Below are positions 48,681 to 58,138 of a stretch of DNA of 64,000 nt, in pieces. Source of the DNA: an uncultured beta proteobacterium (GTDB lineage: Bacteria > Pseudomonadota > Gammaproteobacteria > Burkholderiales > Burkholderiaceae_C); assembly GCA_903897925.1 (NCBI GenBank), contig CAIUDG010000046.1:1-64000 (forward strand), given 5' to 3'. Position 1 is the stretch's first letter, and every line of letters starts with the position of its first letter. Under the pieces are notes generated by a model, which did no database searches, was not told where the DNA came from, and worked only from the letters and a program-made list of their open reading frames with translations. The translations under genes were made by a program, and so were the position numbers.

Positions 48681-49574
48681 CTAGCGCGCCAGCGCCAGGC
48701 GCTTGCCGAGAAACACCGTCAGCACCACCGCCAGGGCGAAGCCCAGGGTCAGAGGTTCCATGCGCTCGCCGAGCAGCGGGATGGCGGCCAGGATGCTGAA
48801 AAAGGGCTGTATCAGCTGGACCTGGCTGACCCGCAGCGCGCCACCCATAGCCAGACCGCGGTACCAGGCGAAAAAGCCGGCCCACATGGAAAAGACGCCA
48901 ACATAGCCCAGCGCCAGCCAGCTGGCGAGCGGCACCGTTTGCTGCGGCCAGGTCAGCAGGGCACCGGGCAGGGACAGCGGCAGTGCCATGACGCAGACCC
49001 AGCAGATTACGCGTTCGGCGCCGAGCTGGGGCGTCACCTGGGCACCGTAGACATAACCGATGGCGGCGCAGACCACCGCGCCGACCAGCAGCGCATCGGC
49101 CCATTGCAGCACCAGGCCGGGGCCCTGTTGCGTTGCGCGGTACAGCGAAAAGGCCACCACCAGTGCGCTGCCCAGCACCGCGCAGAGCCAGAAGCCCCAG
49201 TGCGCGCGCTGGTGCAGCACTGCCGCGGCAACCACGGCGGTAGCCAGTGGCAGCAGCGCCGTAAACACTGCGGCATGGCCGGAGTTCACCTGGCGCAGCG
49301 CAAAACCCAGCAACAGCGGAAAACCGACGGCATTGCCGAGCATGGCCCAGAGCAGCGGTTTGCGTTGCGCCAGGCTGGGGCGCGGCGAACCGGTGAGCCA
49401 CAGAAAGGCGGCCGACAAGCCTCCTGCCATAGCGGCGCGGGCAAAGGTAATGAACCAGGGCGACAGCTGCGGCGCTTGTGCCGGGCCGCTGGCCAGGCGT
49501 GTCATGGGCAGCGTCATGGCGAAGATCGCGACACCGAGCAGGCCGAGCCAAAGTCCTTTGGATTCTCTTTTCAT
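48681..49574 (-). CDS. EamA/DMT superfamily transporter
   Basis: The 297-residue protein has about ten membrane helices in two repeated five-helix EamA halves (first starting LWLGLLGVAIFAMTLPMTRL, second LVGAVVCAAIGYVYGAQVTP). Such drug/metabolite transporters often export amino acids or other metabolites. It is divergent from the MocR regulator 131 bases away, a common pairing in which the regulator controls the transporter. ATG 49574 is preferred over TTG 49583. Confidence 0.88.
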   Translation of the reverse strand: MKRESKGLWLGLLGVAIFAMTLPMTRLASGPAQAPQLSPWFITFARAAMAGGLSAAFLWLTGSPRPSLAQRKPLLWAMLGNAVGFPLLLGFALRQVNSGHAAVFTALLPLATAVVAAAVLHQRAHWGFWLCAVLGSALVVAFSLYRATQQGPGLVLQWADALLVGAVVCAAIGYVYGAQVTPQLGAERVICWVCVMALPLSLPGALLTWPQQTVPLASWLALGYVGVFSMWAGFFAWYRGLAMGGALRVSQVQLIQPFFSILAAIPLLGERMEPLTLGFALAVVLTVFLGKRLALAR

Positions 49575-49609
49575 GGAGTCCAATGTAGCGGCAAAATCAG
49601 CACACTTGC

Positions 49610-49663
49610 GGTACAGTTTGCCTGAACATTTTTGAAACTGTATTGCCGATCATGGTGGTACAG
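49610..49663. promoter_or_regulatory. Candidate MocR operator repeats between transporter and regulator
   Basis: GGTACAG occurs twice as a direct repeat (49610-49616 and 49657-49663), and TACAGTTT at 49612-49619 is mirrored by AAACTGTA at 49635-49642. Directly repeated half-sites in the intergenic region are typical of MocR/GabR-type regulators. Binding is inferred. Confidence 0.45.
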
Positions 49664-49705
49664 CCGGCGCGGCCCTGGCCACGCCCAGCAAGGAGGAGCA
49701 CGCGA

Positions 49706-51130
49706 ATGTTGATGAAAAATGGCACGCAGTCCCTGACAGAGCAACTGGCCAGCCGCTTTGCACAGCGCATCCGTGAGCACTTGCTGGCGCCTGGCGCACG
49801 CCTGCCGTCGGTGCGCCAATGCGCGCAACAGCAGGGCGTCAGCCCGAGCACAGTGGTGGGCGCCTACGATTTATTGCTGGCGCAGGGTTTGGTGCAGGCA
49901 CGCAAGAACCGCGGTTTTTTTGTGCGCGAGCGGGCACCGGGTGCGGAAGTGCCCGGTCGCATTGGTGCGCCGACCGACGCCACGCCGGCGCAACGCGCGC
50001 CGATGAACGCCACGGCGCTGATTCGCGGCATGTTTTACAGCGTCAGCGACAAGCCGCAGCCGGGCATGGGCGTGTTGCCGCAGGAATGGCTGCGCTCCAG
50101 TTTTCTGGCCACGGCCTTGCGCCGCTACACCACGGTGCAAGCACTGAATGCGGTGTCGCTGCAGTATGGCGAACCGGCCGGTGACAGCGGCTTGCGGCGC
50201 GTCTTGTCCAGCACGCTGGCCGGGCTGTCGGTGCAGGCCAGTGCGGCCCAGATCATCACCACGGTGGGCGCGACCCAGGCGCTGGACCTGGTCAGCCGGA
50301 CCCTGCTGCGGGCCGGCGATTATGTGATGGTGGAGGAGCCCGGCTGGTCGGTCGAATTCGCCCGGTTGGATGCGCTGGGCATGCGAATTTTGCCCGTGCC
50401 GCGCCGCGCCGAGGGGCCGGACCTGGAGGTCATGGCGCGTTATTGCGCGGAGTACCGGCCGAAGTTGTTTGTCAGTGTCAGTGTGTTGCACAACCCGACC
50501 GGTTTCAGTTTGAGTCCGTACGCGGCGCATGCCATTCTTCAGCTGGCCGAGCAGTACCAGTTCCATGTGGTCGAAGACGACACTTACAGCCACTTCGCGC
50601 CGACCCATGCCACCCGCCTGAGTGCGCTGGACGGCCTGCAGCGCACCATTTATGTCGGTGGCTTTGCCAAAATTCTGGCGCCGAACTGGCGCATTGGGTA
50701 CATGGCGGCACCTACGGCACTGGTGGAACGCTTGCTCGACACCAAGCTGCTGAGCACCTTGACCACTCCGGCGCTGTTGGAAAAGGCGCTGGCCTGGTGT
50801 GTGGAGCAGGGCCAGTTGCGGCGCCACTCCGAGCGGATTCGCCAGCAGCTCGATGCGGCGCGCCACCGCAGTGTCAAGCTGGCGCTGGCACACGGCTGCC
50901 GTTTTGCCGCCGAGCCGGTGGGCATTTTTGGTTGGGTCGATACCGGCGTCGATACCGATGTGCTGGCGCAGCGCATGCTGGATGAAGGCTATCTGATTGC
51001 GCCGGGGGCGCTGTTCCATGCGCAGCGCACGCCCAGTCCGCTGATGCGCATCAATTTTGCAACCACCCAAGAGGCCGCCTTCTGGAGCACCTTGCAGCGC
51101 CTGCGCGCCGAGCAGCAAAAAGCCGCCTAG
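49706..51130 (+). CDS. MocR family transcriptional regulator (GntR HTH + aminotransferase-like domain)
   Basis: The 474-residue protein fuses an N-terminal GntR winged helix (about 8-75, RLPSVRQCAQQQGVSPSTVV) with a fold-type-I aminotransferase-like effector domain. That domain contains ITTVGATQALDLVSRTLL, NPTGFSLSP and the PLP-lysine segment YVGGFAKILAPNWRIGYM, so it should bind PLP. MocR proteins sense PLP-amino-acid adducts and regulate metabolism or export genes. AGGAGGA upstream fixes ATG 49706. It is divergent from the EamA transporter and convergent with flgL 4 bases away. Confidence 0.92.
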   Translation: MLMKNGTQSLTEQLASRFAQRIREHLLAPGARLPSVRQCAQQQGVSPSTVVGAYDLLLAQGLVQARKNRGFFVRERAPGAEVPGRIGAPTDATPAQRAPMNATALIRGMFYSVSDKPQPGMGVLPQEWLRSSFLATALRRYTTVQALNAVSLQYGEPAGDSGLRRVLSSTLAGLSVQASAAQIITTVGATQALDLVSRTLLRAGDYVMVEEPGWSVEFARLDALGMRILPVPRRAEGPDLEVMARYCAEYRPKLFVSVSVLHNPTGFSLSPYAAHAILQLAEQYQFHVVEDDTYSHFAPTHATRLSALDGLQRTIYVGGFAKILAPNWRIGYMAAPTALVERLLDTKLLSTLTTPALLEKALAWCVEQGQLRRHSERIRQQLDAARHRSVKLALAHGCRFAAEPVGIFGWVDTGVDTDVLAQRMLDEGYLIAPGALFHAQRTPSPLMRINFATTQEAAFWSTLQRLRAEQQKAA

Positions 51131-51134
51131 ACGC

Positions 51135-52448
51135 CTAACCGCCGCCGATGTAATTGAACAGCGACAGTTTCTGGATCTGCGCGTAGGACTGCAGCGCCGC
51201 CGAGTAGCCGGTTTGCAGGTTCTGGAAGTCCGAGATGGCTTGCACCATGTTGACGTTCTGGGCGTTCGACTGGTCGGTCTGTTCCTGAATCGTTCGCGCA
51301 TCGTTGGCTGATGAGATGACGGTCGCGCGGTTCAGCAGGGTGCCGGCCTGGCCGCGCGCGGCCGATACCTGGGCCAGTCCGATATCGATGTTGTGCAGGG
51401 CTTGGGCCACGGCCTGGTTGGCGTCATTCTGGTTGGCTGCGGTGCTGATGCCAGTGACGGCCTTGTCCAGGGTGGTAAACAGGCTGCTGCTTGGGGTGAC
51501 GTTGATGGTGTCGCCCACTGCGGGTGTGCCGGTGACGTCCATCGACAGCCCGGGCATCGCGGTGACGGTAAAGGTGGCAGTGGCCGGGGTGGTGGTACTG
51601 CTGCCGCTGGCCGGGGTCGGGTAGCTGGCTGTGACGCCGGTGTAGGGGCCGCCGACGTTCGGTGTTTCGGTCACATCGTAGGTCACGGTGGTGGTGCCGG
51701 GCACGGTGGTGCTGTCCACGCCGGTGACGGCCAGCGAGTAGGACGAGCCGTTCACCAGGGTCGAGTTTGTCAGGGTGATGCCGCTGGTGGTTAGCGTGCG
51801 CGTGGTCGGAATCGGCCCAGGGGTGCCGCCGCTGCCGGACGTGGCATTGCTGACGGAGACGTCATAGACACCGTTGGTGGCCGGCTGGTCCATGAAGGCG
51901 GCATTGCCATCGATGGTTGACGGAATGCCGGTGGTGGTACTGGTGGCCTGGCCGGACAAGCCTTTGAAGACGTAGTCGGGCGCTGTCGAGTTGGGGCCTA
52001 CGAAGGGCGTCAGCGCGCTGCCCAGGCCGGCAAACAGCGGCATGCCGTTGCTGTCCTTGCTGTTGGCCAGCGTCAGAATCTGATCGCGCAGACCGGCAAT
52101 CTGGGTGGCGATGGTCTGGCGGTCGGCCGGGGTCTGGATGGCATCGCCGGCGTTGACCACCAGGGTGCGAATGCTTTGCAGCGCAGTGGTGATGTCGCCC
52201 AGGGTGCTTTCCGCATTGGACATCGAGTTTTGCTGGGCATCCAGGGCGCGCTGGTCGGTGGCGATGCGGTTCAGGCGTGTTAGTGCGCGTTCGGCGGCGG
52301 CGGCACCGGCCGGGTCGTCGCTGGGGGCGTTGATTTTCAGCCCGGAACTCAGCTGGTTTTGCAGATTGGCCAGTGAGACTTGCTTGGCTTGCAGATTTTG
52401 CAGCGTGTAGGCGTAGGCGGTGGCGGTGCCTAATCGGGTGGTGGACAT
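51135..52448 (-). CDS. flgL: Flagellar hook-associated protein 3 (FlgL)
   Basis: FlgL is the second junction protein between hook and filament. The 437-residue product has flagellin-like termini: an N-terminal helix with STTRLGTATAYAYTLQNLQ and LNQISSGLKINAPSDDPAGA-like sequence, and a C-terminal helix ending FQNLQTGYSAALQSY and LSLFNYIGGG. Between about 165 and 330 lies a Thr/Ser/Gly-rich beta region absent from short FlgL proteins (around 300 residues). AGGAG precedes ATG 52448. It is the last gene of the flg operon. Confidence 0.92.
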   Translation of the reverse strand: MSTTRLGTATAYAYTLQNLQAKQVSLANLQNQLSSGLKINAPSDDPAGAAAAERALTRLNRIATDQRALDAQQNSMSNAESTLGDITTALQSIRTLVVNAGDAIQTPADRQTIATQIAGLRDQILTLANSKDSNGMPLFAGLGSALTPFVGPNSTAPDYVFKGLSGQATSTTTGIPSTIDGNAAFMDQPATNGVYDVSVSNATSGSGGTPGPIPTTRTLTTSGITLTNSTLVNGSSYSLAVTGVDSTTVPGTTTVTYDVTETPNVGGPYTGVTASYPTPASGSSTTTPATATFTVTAMPGLSMDVTGTPAVGDTINVTPSSSLFTTLDKAVTGISTAANQNDANQAVAQALHNIDIGLAQVSAARGQAGTLLNRATVISSANDARTIQEQTDQSNAQNVNMVQAISDFQNLQTGYSAALQSYAQIQKLSLFNYIGGG

Positions 52449-52477
52449 GGGTTGACTCCTCTGTCTGATCTGCGGGA

Positions 52478-54427
52478 CTAGCTAAGTCCCTGGATCAAGC
52501 TCTCAAAGATGCTCTGGGCAATCTGGATCATCTTGGATGACGCCTGGTAGGCTTGCTGGTATTGCAGCAGCTTGGCCGCTTCTTCGTCCAGATTCACACC
52601 GGACACGGCAGAGCTGGCGCTGGATGCGGTGGTGGCCAGGTTGGTGGACACCTGCGCTGAGTAATTGGCACTTTGTGAGCGGATGCCCAGTTGCGCAATG
52701 GCGGCGGCATAACCATCGGTCAGTGCGGCACCGTCAAACATCGGTACGTCGCGCAGATTCATCAGTGCGGTGGCGTTGCCGCCATCCTGGGCGGTGTACG
52801 GGTTGGGGCCGACGGTCATGGAATCGCCATTCGAGGGCGAACCGGTCAGGGTCAGTGAGAAACCGGCCACGCCGGGCGGCGCGTAGCTGATGGCTTGGCC
52901 TGGGACGTAGGGTTGGGCGCTGAGCACGGTGGTGCTGGGCGAGGTGGTGGTGTCTACCACGTCGTAAGTGGTGCCGGTGCCGCTGACCGTGAAATTGATG
53001 CTGTAGTTGTCGCTCGGCGTGGCCAGGTTCTGCGCCGTCAGGTTGCTGACGGTGAGCGAACCTTGGTTGGTGCTGGCCGCGTTGACGGCAATTGGCGATG
53101 CCACGGCCAGTGAACGTGGACTGGAAAATTCGGCCTGCACGTTGCTGGCCGAGGTGTTGAAGGGCTTGATCAGGTAGCTATCGCCGGCCGCTGGAGTGCC
53201 GCCAGTGAGGTTGATGTTCAAACCGTCCACAGTGGCCAGCGCGGGGGCGGTGGCTGGCGGTGTTTGTGGGAAAGCGGTGACGACACCGTCGCTGATCCGC
53301 TTGATGGTGCCACTGGTGGCCGAGCTGAAGTCAACCTGGTAATCGGACGGCACGAACTTGGTCAGGTCACTGATGGACAGGCCCAGGGTGCCGGTGCCAG
53401 TGTTACCGCTGGTTCGAGGCAAAATATTTTGCGTGCCAAAAGTGGTCGGCGTAAACAGGTTGCCGCCGGGGTTGCCATTCATATCCAGCCCCAGTTGGTG
53501 CTGGTTGTTCATTGCGGTGGTGACGGCCAGCGTTAGGCGACCGAGCATGTTGCGCGCGTCGTTCAGGTCGGTGTTCTGAAACTTCAGCATGCCGGCGATC
53601 TGGCCACCACCCAGGGTGTTCTCGTCCATCGTGACGGTTGACCCATTGTTGGTGATGGAGACCTTGCTTTGCAGCGGATCGCCATAGGGATCCGGGGCCA
53701 CCGCCATGGTTGCGGAACTGGTGCCCAACACCAGGGCCTGGCTGCCACCGATGAAGACGCCAACCGTGCCGTCGCTGGCCGGGATCTGGGTCGTTTGTAC
53801 CAGCTGATTGAGGTCGCTGATGAGCTGGTCACGCTTGTCCAACAGGTCATTCGGTGGCTGGCCATTGCCCTGGGCGGCGGCGATGTCACCGTTGACGGTG
53901 GCAATGTTGGCGGCGATGGTGTTGACGTTGGTGACCATCTGGCCCAGGGGCTGGCTGATGCCGCTTTGCAAGGCGTCCAGGCTGCTCGACAGGTCACGCA
54001 TGCGTGACGCGGTTTCATCGACGTTGGTCAGTGCCACGGTGCGCGCGGTCAGGTCGGCCGGGGCACTGGCGACATCGGAAAAAGAGTTCAGCATGTCGCT
54101 GATAGCCTGGCCCAGGCCGGAGGTGCCTCCGGGAAACAGGTTTTCCAGCGAGGTGAGCTGGGTCGCACGGGACTGGTCGGCAGCCTGTACCGAGCTGGTT
54201 TGCACCGCTTGTTGGTTGAGAAAGGTGTCAAAGTTGCGTTGAATGGTCTGGACCGCTACGCCTTTGCCGACATAGCCGCCGCCACTGAACTGGCCCTGTA
54301 CCGCCTCCATTACTACGCTTTGGCGCGAATAGCCAGGCGTGTTGACGTTGGCAATGTTGTTGCCTACGGTCTGCAGCGCAATCAGGTTGGCCTGCAGGGC
54401 CTGGGTGCCGATGTTCAGAATGCCCAT
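52478..54427 (-). CDS. flgK: Flagellar hook-associated protein 1 (FlgK)
   Basis: FlgK is the first hook-filament junction protein. The 649-residue product starts MGILNIGTQALQANLIALQT with the rod/hook N-terminal motif GNNIANVNTPGYSRQ and ends with a coiled helix and the family closing LLQYQQAYQASSKMIQIAQ. The middle is variable and Thr/Asn-rich, as expected for the surface domains. It lies 29 bases before flgL and 12 bases after flgJ, well inside the operon. Confidence 0.94.
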   Translation of the reverse strand: MGILNIGTQALQANLIALQTVGNNIANVNTPGYSRQSVVMEAVQGQFSGGGYVGKGVAVQTIQRNFDTFLNQQAVQTSSVQAADQSRATQLTSLENLFPGGTSGLGQAISDMLNSFSDVASAPADLTARTVALTNVDETASRMRDLSSSLDALQSGISQPLGQMVTNVNTIAANIATVNGDIAAAQGNGQPPNDLLDKRDQLISDLNQLVQTTQIPASDGTVGVFIGGSQALVLGTSSATMAVAPDPYGDPLQSKVSITNNGSTVTMDENTLGGGQIAGMLKFQNTDLNDARNMLGRLTLAVTTAMNNQHQLGLDMNGNPGGNLFTPTTFGTQNILPRTSGNTGTGTLGLSISDLTKFVPSDYQVDFSSATSGTIKRISDGVVTAFPQTPPATAPALATVDGLNINLTGGTPAAGDSYLIKPFNTSASNVQAEFSSPRSLAVASPIAVNAASTNQGSLTVSNLTAQNLATPSDNYSINFTVSGTGTTYDVVDTTTSPSTTVLSAQPYVPGQAISYAPPGVAGFSLTLTGSPSNGDSMTVGPNPYTAQDGGNATALMNLRDVPMFDGAALTDGYAAAIAQLGIRSQSANYSAQVSTNLATTASSASSAVSGVNLDEEAAKLLQYQQAYQASSKMIQIAQSIFESLIQGLS

Positions 54428-54439
54428 GGTCTGCGCTCC

Positions 54440-55366
54440 TTACACCTGGACCCGGCGCAGCTGCAGCGTCGTATTGATGGCGCGGCTGAGCTTGTTGGCA
54501 TAGTCCGGGTCGGTCGCGTAACCGGCTTTTTGCAAACCGCTGGCAAAGGCGTGTACCGAGGTGGTTTGCAGCTTGGCCTGCGCATAGCGCGGGCTTTCGT
54601 TGATCATCCGGGCGTAGTCCTTGAACGAATCTTCGTAAGAGGCGTAGGCCCGAAAGCGCGCCACTTTCTTCGTGGCCACACCGTCTTTGTATTCGGTGGT
54701 GGTAACTTCGGCGACCTTGCCGGTCCAGTTCGGCCCAGCTTTCATGCCGAACAGGTTGTAGGACGGGGCACCGCCTTTGAGTTTGATTTCGTGTTGGCCC
54801 CAGCCGGTTTCGTGTGCGGCCTGGCCGAGCATGTAGTTGGCGGGAATGCCGCTGACCTGTTCGACTTTGCTGGCAATGGCCGAATGCTGGTTGACGAAGT
54901 CGACCTGGGCGGCAGTCGGGCCATGGTGCGGGTGGCTGCTGTGCACCGTGCTTGGTGCGCTGGTGCCGCTGTTGCTGATGGTACCGTTGCTACTGCCTGC
55001 AGTGCTGGTAGTGCCGCTGGCACTGCTGCTGGCGGTGGAGGCGGGGTTGGCCTGGCGCGTCAGCTGGGCTGCAATCAGGTCGGACAGGCCGCCGGGCTGG
55101 CCTGACATCTGCACCGCGAATTGCTGGTCCAGCAGGTCGCTGCCTAGGTCGGTGCCGGCGTTGTCGAGCATGCCGGATTTCACGGTGGCGTCGCGCATGC
55201 TCTTGACCAGTTCGCGCATGAACAGGGATTCAAATTGCTTGGCGGTTTCCTTGATGGCGCTGGGACTGTTGGTGCCCGCTGCCAGTTTCAGATTGCCCAG
55301 CGATTGGGTGTCGGCGGCCAGGGTCTGGGCAAACGAGGAACTGCCGTTGATGGATCCGTAGCCCAT
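54440..55366 (-). CDS. flgJ: Peptidoglycan hydrolase FlgJ (rod cap, GH73)
   Basis: FlgJ caps the growing rod and digests peptidoglycan so the rod can pass. The 308-residue product has the rod-binding N-domain (about 38-100, KQFESLFMRELVKSMRD) and a Ser/Thr-rich linker. The glucosaminidase domain (about 150-300) has the likely catalytic Glu186 in GQAAHETGWGQ. It is the two-domain form found in beta- and gammaproteobacteria. ATG 55366 starts one base after the flgI stop. Confidence 0.94.
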   Translation of the reverse strand: MGYGSINGSSSFAQTLAADTQSLGNLKLAAGTNSPSAIKETAKQFESLFMRELVKSMRDATVKSGMLDNAGTDLGSDLLDQQFAVQMSGQPGGLSDLIAAQLTRQANPASTASSSASGTTSTAGSSNGTISNSGTSAPSTVHSSHPHHGPTAAQVDFVNQHSAIASKVEQVSGIPANYMLGQAAHETGWGQHEIKLKGGAPSYNLFGMKAGPNWTGKVAEVTTTEYKDGVATKKVARFRAYASYEDSFKDYARMINESPRYAQAKLQTTSVHAFASGLQKAGYATDPDYANKLSRAINTTLQLRRVQV

Positions 55367-55367
55367 A

Positions 55368-56525
55368 TCAGATCACTTCCAGTTCGGCGTTCAGGGCACC
55401 GGCCGACTTGATGGCCTGCAGGATGGCCAACAGGTCTTGCGGTGTGGCGCCGAGCGAATTCAATGCTTTGACCACGTCCGACAACTGCGCGGCGGCGGGG
55501 ATCTGGATCAGCTTGCCGGGTTCCTGCTTGATTTCGATATTGGTTTTTTCCGTGACCACGGTCTGGCCACCGGAGAAGGCCCCGGGCTGGCTGATGATGG
55601 GGGTCGAATTGATGCTGACCGACAGGTTGCCGTGGGCAATGGCGCAGGCGCCGAGGGTCACGGCCTGGTTCAGCACAATCGAGCCGGTGCGCGAATTGAT
55701 GATGACCTTGGCCGCCGCAACCGAGGCTTCCACCGGCAACTCTTCCAGTTCGGCAATAAAGTTGACGCGGTCGTTCGGGTTGCTGGGGGCTTGGACCTGG
55801 ACCACGCGGCCGTCCAGGGCTTGCGCCACACCGGCACCGAAATGGGCGTTCACGGCAGCGGCGACTTTGTGCGCGGTCTGAAAATCAGAGGCGTTCAGGC
55901 TCAGGCTGATGCTGGTGCCTTCCAGAATGGGTGTAGGCACTGCACGCTCCACCTGTGCACCTTCGGGGATGCGGCCGACGCTCAGGTGGTTGACGGTGAC
56001 CTTGCTGCCACCAGCGGCAGCACCGGCGCCCGCGACGATCAGATTGCCCTGGGCCATGGCGTAGACCTCGCCGTCGGCACCTTTGAGCGGGGTGGCAATC
56101 AGGGTGCCGCCCTTGAGCGACTTGGCGTTGCCGACCGAGGACACATTGATGTCGAAGGTCTGGCCCGGGCGGGCAAAGGCCGGCAGTTGCGCGGTCACCA
56201 GCACGGCGGCGACGTTTTTCATTTGCAACTGGCTGAGCATGGCGGTGGGCAGGGTCAGGCCCAGGCCACGCAGGTAATTGGCCAGGCCCTGGGTGGTGTA
56301 GGGCATTTGGGTGGTCTGGTCGCCGGTGCCGTCCAGGCCGACCACCAGGCCGAAGCCGGACAGCTGATTGCTGCGAACGCCTTCGATGGAGGCAATTTCC
56401 TTGATCCGGCCAGCCCAGGCGGGCGGCAGGGCGAACAGGGTAACCAGTGCCAGACAGACCAGCGACAGCAGCTTGATCAGCTGGGGCTGTCCCTGGCGTG
56501 TCGCTGAGTTTGTCGGTGTTTTCAT
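55368..56525 (-). CDS. flgI: Flagellar P-ring protein FlgI
   Basis: FlgI forms the periplasmic P ring around the rod. The 385-residue product has a signal peptide (core LLSLVCLALVTLFALPPAWA) and the conserved mature start GRIKEIASIEGVRSNQLSGF followed by GLVVGLDGTGDQ. Length is normal. ATG 56525 was chosen because it yields a normal signal peptide; the in-frame ATG 56576 adds 17 non-conserved residues. FlgA, encoded divergently at 62028, is its assembly chaperone. Confidence 0.95.
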   Translation of the reverse strand: MKTPTNSATRQGQPQLIKLLSLVCLALVTLFALPPAWAGRIKEIASIEGVRSNQLSGFGLVVGLDGTGDQTTQMPYTTQGLANYLRGLGLTLPTAMLSQLQMKNVAAVLVTAQLPAFARPGQTFDINVSSVGNAKSLKGGTLIATPLKGADGEVYAMAQGNLIVAGAGAAAGGSKVTVNHLSVGRIPEGAQVERAVPTPILEGTSISLSLNASDFQTAHKVAAAVNAHFGAGVAQALDGRVVQVQAPSNPNDRVNFIAELEELPVEASVAAAKVIINSRTGSIVLNQAVTLGACAIAHGNLSVSINSTPIISQPGAFSGGQTVVTEKTNIEIKQEPGKLIQIPAAAQLSDVVKALNSLGATPQDLLAILQAIKSAGALNAELEVI

Positions 56526-56590
56526 GTGCTGAGTCGGTAGCGGGGTGATCCGACTGGATCTGTTACCCCTCGGCACAATTCTGTAGAACT

Positions 56591-57307
56591 TTAGAAAGGG
56601 TTAAAGTTCAAAAAGAACCGGGAAAGCCAGCCAACTGTTTGCGCTTCGTTCTGCGCGCCACGTCCCTTGGACTCTACGCGCACGTCGGCGACCTGGGTCG
56701 AGGCAATGATGTTGTTGGGTTGCAGCAGGCGCGGATCGACGGTGCCGGAGAAGCGCATCACGTCGACGTTCTGGTTGACACCAATCTGCTTTTCACCGGA
56801 AACCACCAAGTTGCCGTTGGGCAGCACTTCGATCACGGTGGCGGTGATGGAGCCGGTAAAGGTGTTGGCGGCAGAGGCAGCGCCCTTGCCGGAGAAGTCG
56901 TTGTCGGTCTTGGCCGCCATGTTCAGGTTCAGCAGGTCGGTGCTCAGAATGCCTGGCAGCGGCGGCGTCAGCGTGTTCTGCGACGAGGTGTTGCGGTCGA
57001 CCGTGGACGAGGTCACCTGGCTGGCGGTCAGACTTTCCACGATTTGAATCGTGATGATGTCACCCAGCAGGCGCGCACGGCTGTCTTCAAACGCCGGCCG
57101 GTAGCTGCTGGTGCTGAACAGGCTGCCACTGGCCGGCCGGTGCACGGCGGGCGCGGCGACCGGGGTGGCGTTGACCTTTGGTTCGACAAAATCGACCGAC
57201 ACTTTTTGCGGCAGGGGCGCGCAGGCGCTGCACAGCAGCGCCACAGCGGCGAGCAGGGTGGAGCCGCTTATTCGTCCCAGGGGGTTCAGGCTTGGTAAGG
57301 GGGTCAT
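56591..57307 (-). CDS. flgH: Flagellar L-ring lipoprotein FlgH
   Basis: FlgH forms the outer-membrane L ring. The 238-residue product has a lipoprotein signal with the probable modified Cys29 (ALLCSACAPLP). It also has GSLFSTSSYRPAFEDSRARL and GDIITIQIVESLTASQ, and ends TVGWLSRFFLNFNPF. The 65-bp gap to flgI and 43-bp gap to flgG hold no promoter I can support. Confidence 0.94.
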   Translation of the reverse strand: MTPLPSLNPLGRISGSTLLAAVALLCSACAPLPQKVSVDFVEPKVNATPVAAPAVHRPASGSLFSTSSYRPAFEDSRARLLGDIITIQIVESLTASQVTSSTVDRNTSSQNTLTPPLPGILSTDLLNLNMAAKTDNDFSGKGAASAANTFTGSITATVIEVLPNGNLVVSGEKQIGVNQNVDVMRFSGTVDPRLLQPNNIIASTQVADVRVESKGRGAQNEAQTVGWLSRFFLNFNPF

Positions 57308-57350
57308 GGCGCGTCTCTTGGCTAGGGCGAACGGAAAAAGCCGGAAAAAT

Positions 57351-58133
57351 TTACATCTGGCCGAGCTTTTGCAGCATCTGGTCGGAGGTCTGGATGGCCT
57401 TGGAATTCATTTCATAGGCGCGTTGCGTCTGGATCATGTTGACCAGTTCCTGCACCACATTGACGTTGGAGGTTTCCACATAGCCCTGCATGATGGTGCC
57501 CATGCCATTGGTGCCTGGCGTGGCGGCCTGCGGCTGCCCCGAGGCGGCAGACTCCTGGTACATGTTTTGACCCAATGGCTCCAGGCCGGCCGGGTTGACG
57601 AAGCTGGCCATGGTCAGGGTGCCGATGGTCTGCGGCGTGGTGGTGCCCGGAATCGCGGCGGTGACGGTGCCATTGGCGGCGATCGACACGCTGGTGGCAG
57701 TGGCCGGAACCGTGATGCCGCCCTGCACCAGCAGGCCGCTGGAGTTGACCATGCGGCCCTGGTTGTCGAGCTGGAACGAGCCGTCGCGGGTGTAGCCGGT
57801 GGTGCCGTCCGGCATGGTGACCTGGAAAAAGCCGTTGCCCTGAATTGCTACGTCCAGGTTGTTGCTGGTCTGCTGCATGCTGCCTTGCGAGAAGGTGCGG
57901 CTGGTCGCCACCGCATGCACGCCCAAGCCGACTTGCAGGCCGGTCGGCAGGGTGGACTGCTCCGAGGTGCTGGAGCCGACCTGGCGCAGGTTTTGGTACA
58001 TCAGGTCTTCGAACACCACATGACCGCGTTTGAAGCCGTTGGTCGAGACATTGGCCAGGTTGTTGGAAATCACGTCCAGCTGCATTTGCTGGGCTTCCAT
58101 GCCGGTTTTGGCGATCCAGAGAGAGTTGATCAT
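57351..58133 (-). CDS. flgG: Flagellar distal rod protein FlgG
   Basis: FlgG makes the distal rod. The 260-residue product starts MINSLWIAKTGMEAQQMQLD with the ISNNLANVSTNGFKRG motif and ends QRAYEMNSKAIQTSDQMLQK, both typical. AAGGA within the last codons of flgF serves as ribosome binding site, so the pair is closely coupled (5-base gap). Confidence 0.96.
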   Translation of the reverse strand: MINSLWIAKTGMEAQQMQLDVISNNLANVSTNGFKRGHVVFEDLMYQNLRQVGSSTSEQSTLPTGLQVGLGVHAVATSRTFSQGSMQQTSNNLDVAIQGNGFFQVTMPDGTTGYTRDGSFQLDNQGRMVNSSGLLVQGGITVPATATSVSIAANGTVTAAIPGTTTPQTIGTLTMASFVNPAGLEPLGQNMYQESAASGQPQAATPGTNGMGTIMQGYVETSNVNVVQELVNMIQTQRAYEMNSKAIQTSDQMLQKLGQM

Positions 58134-58138
58134 GGTGT

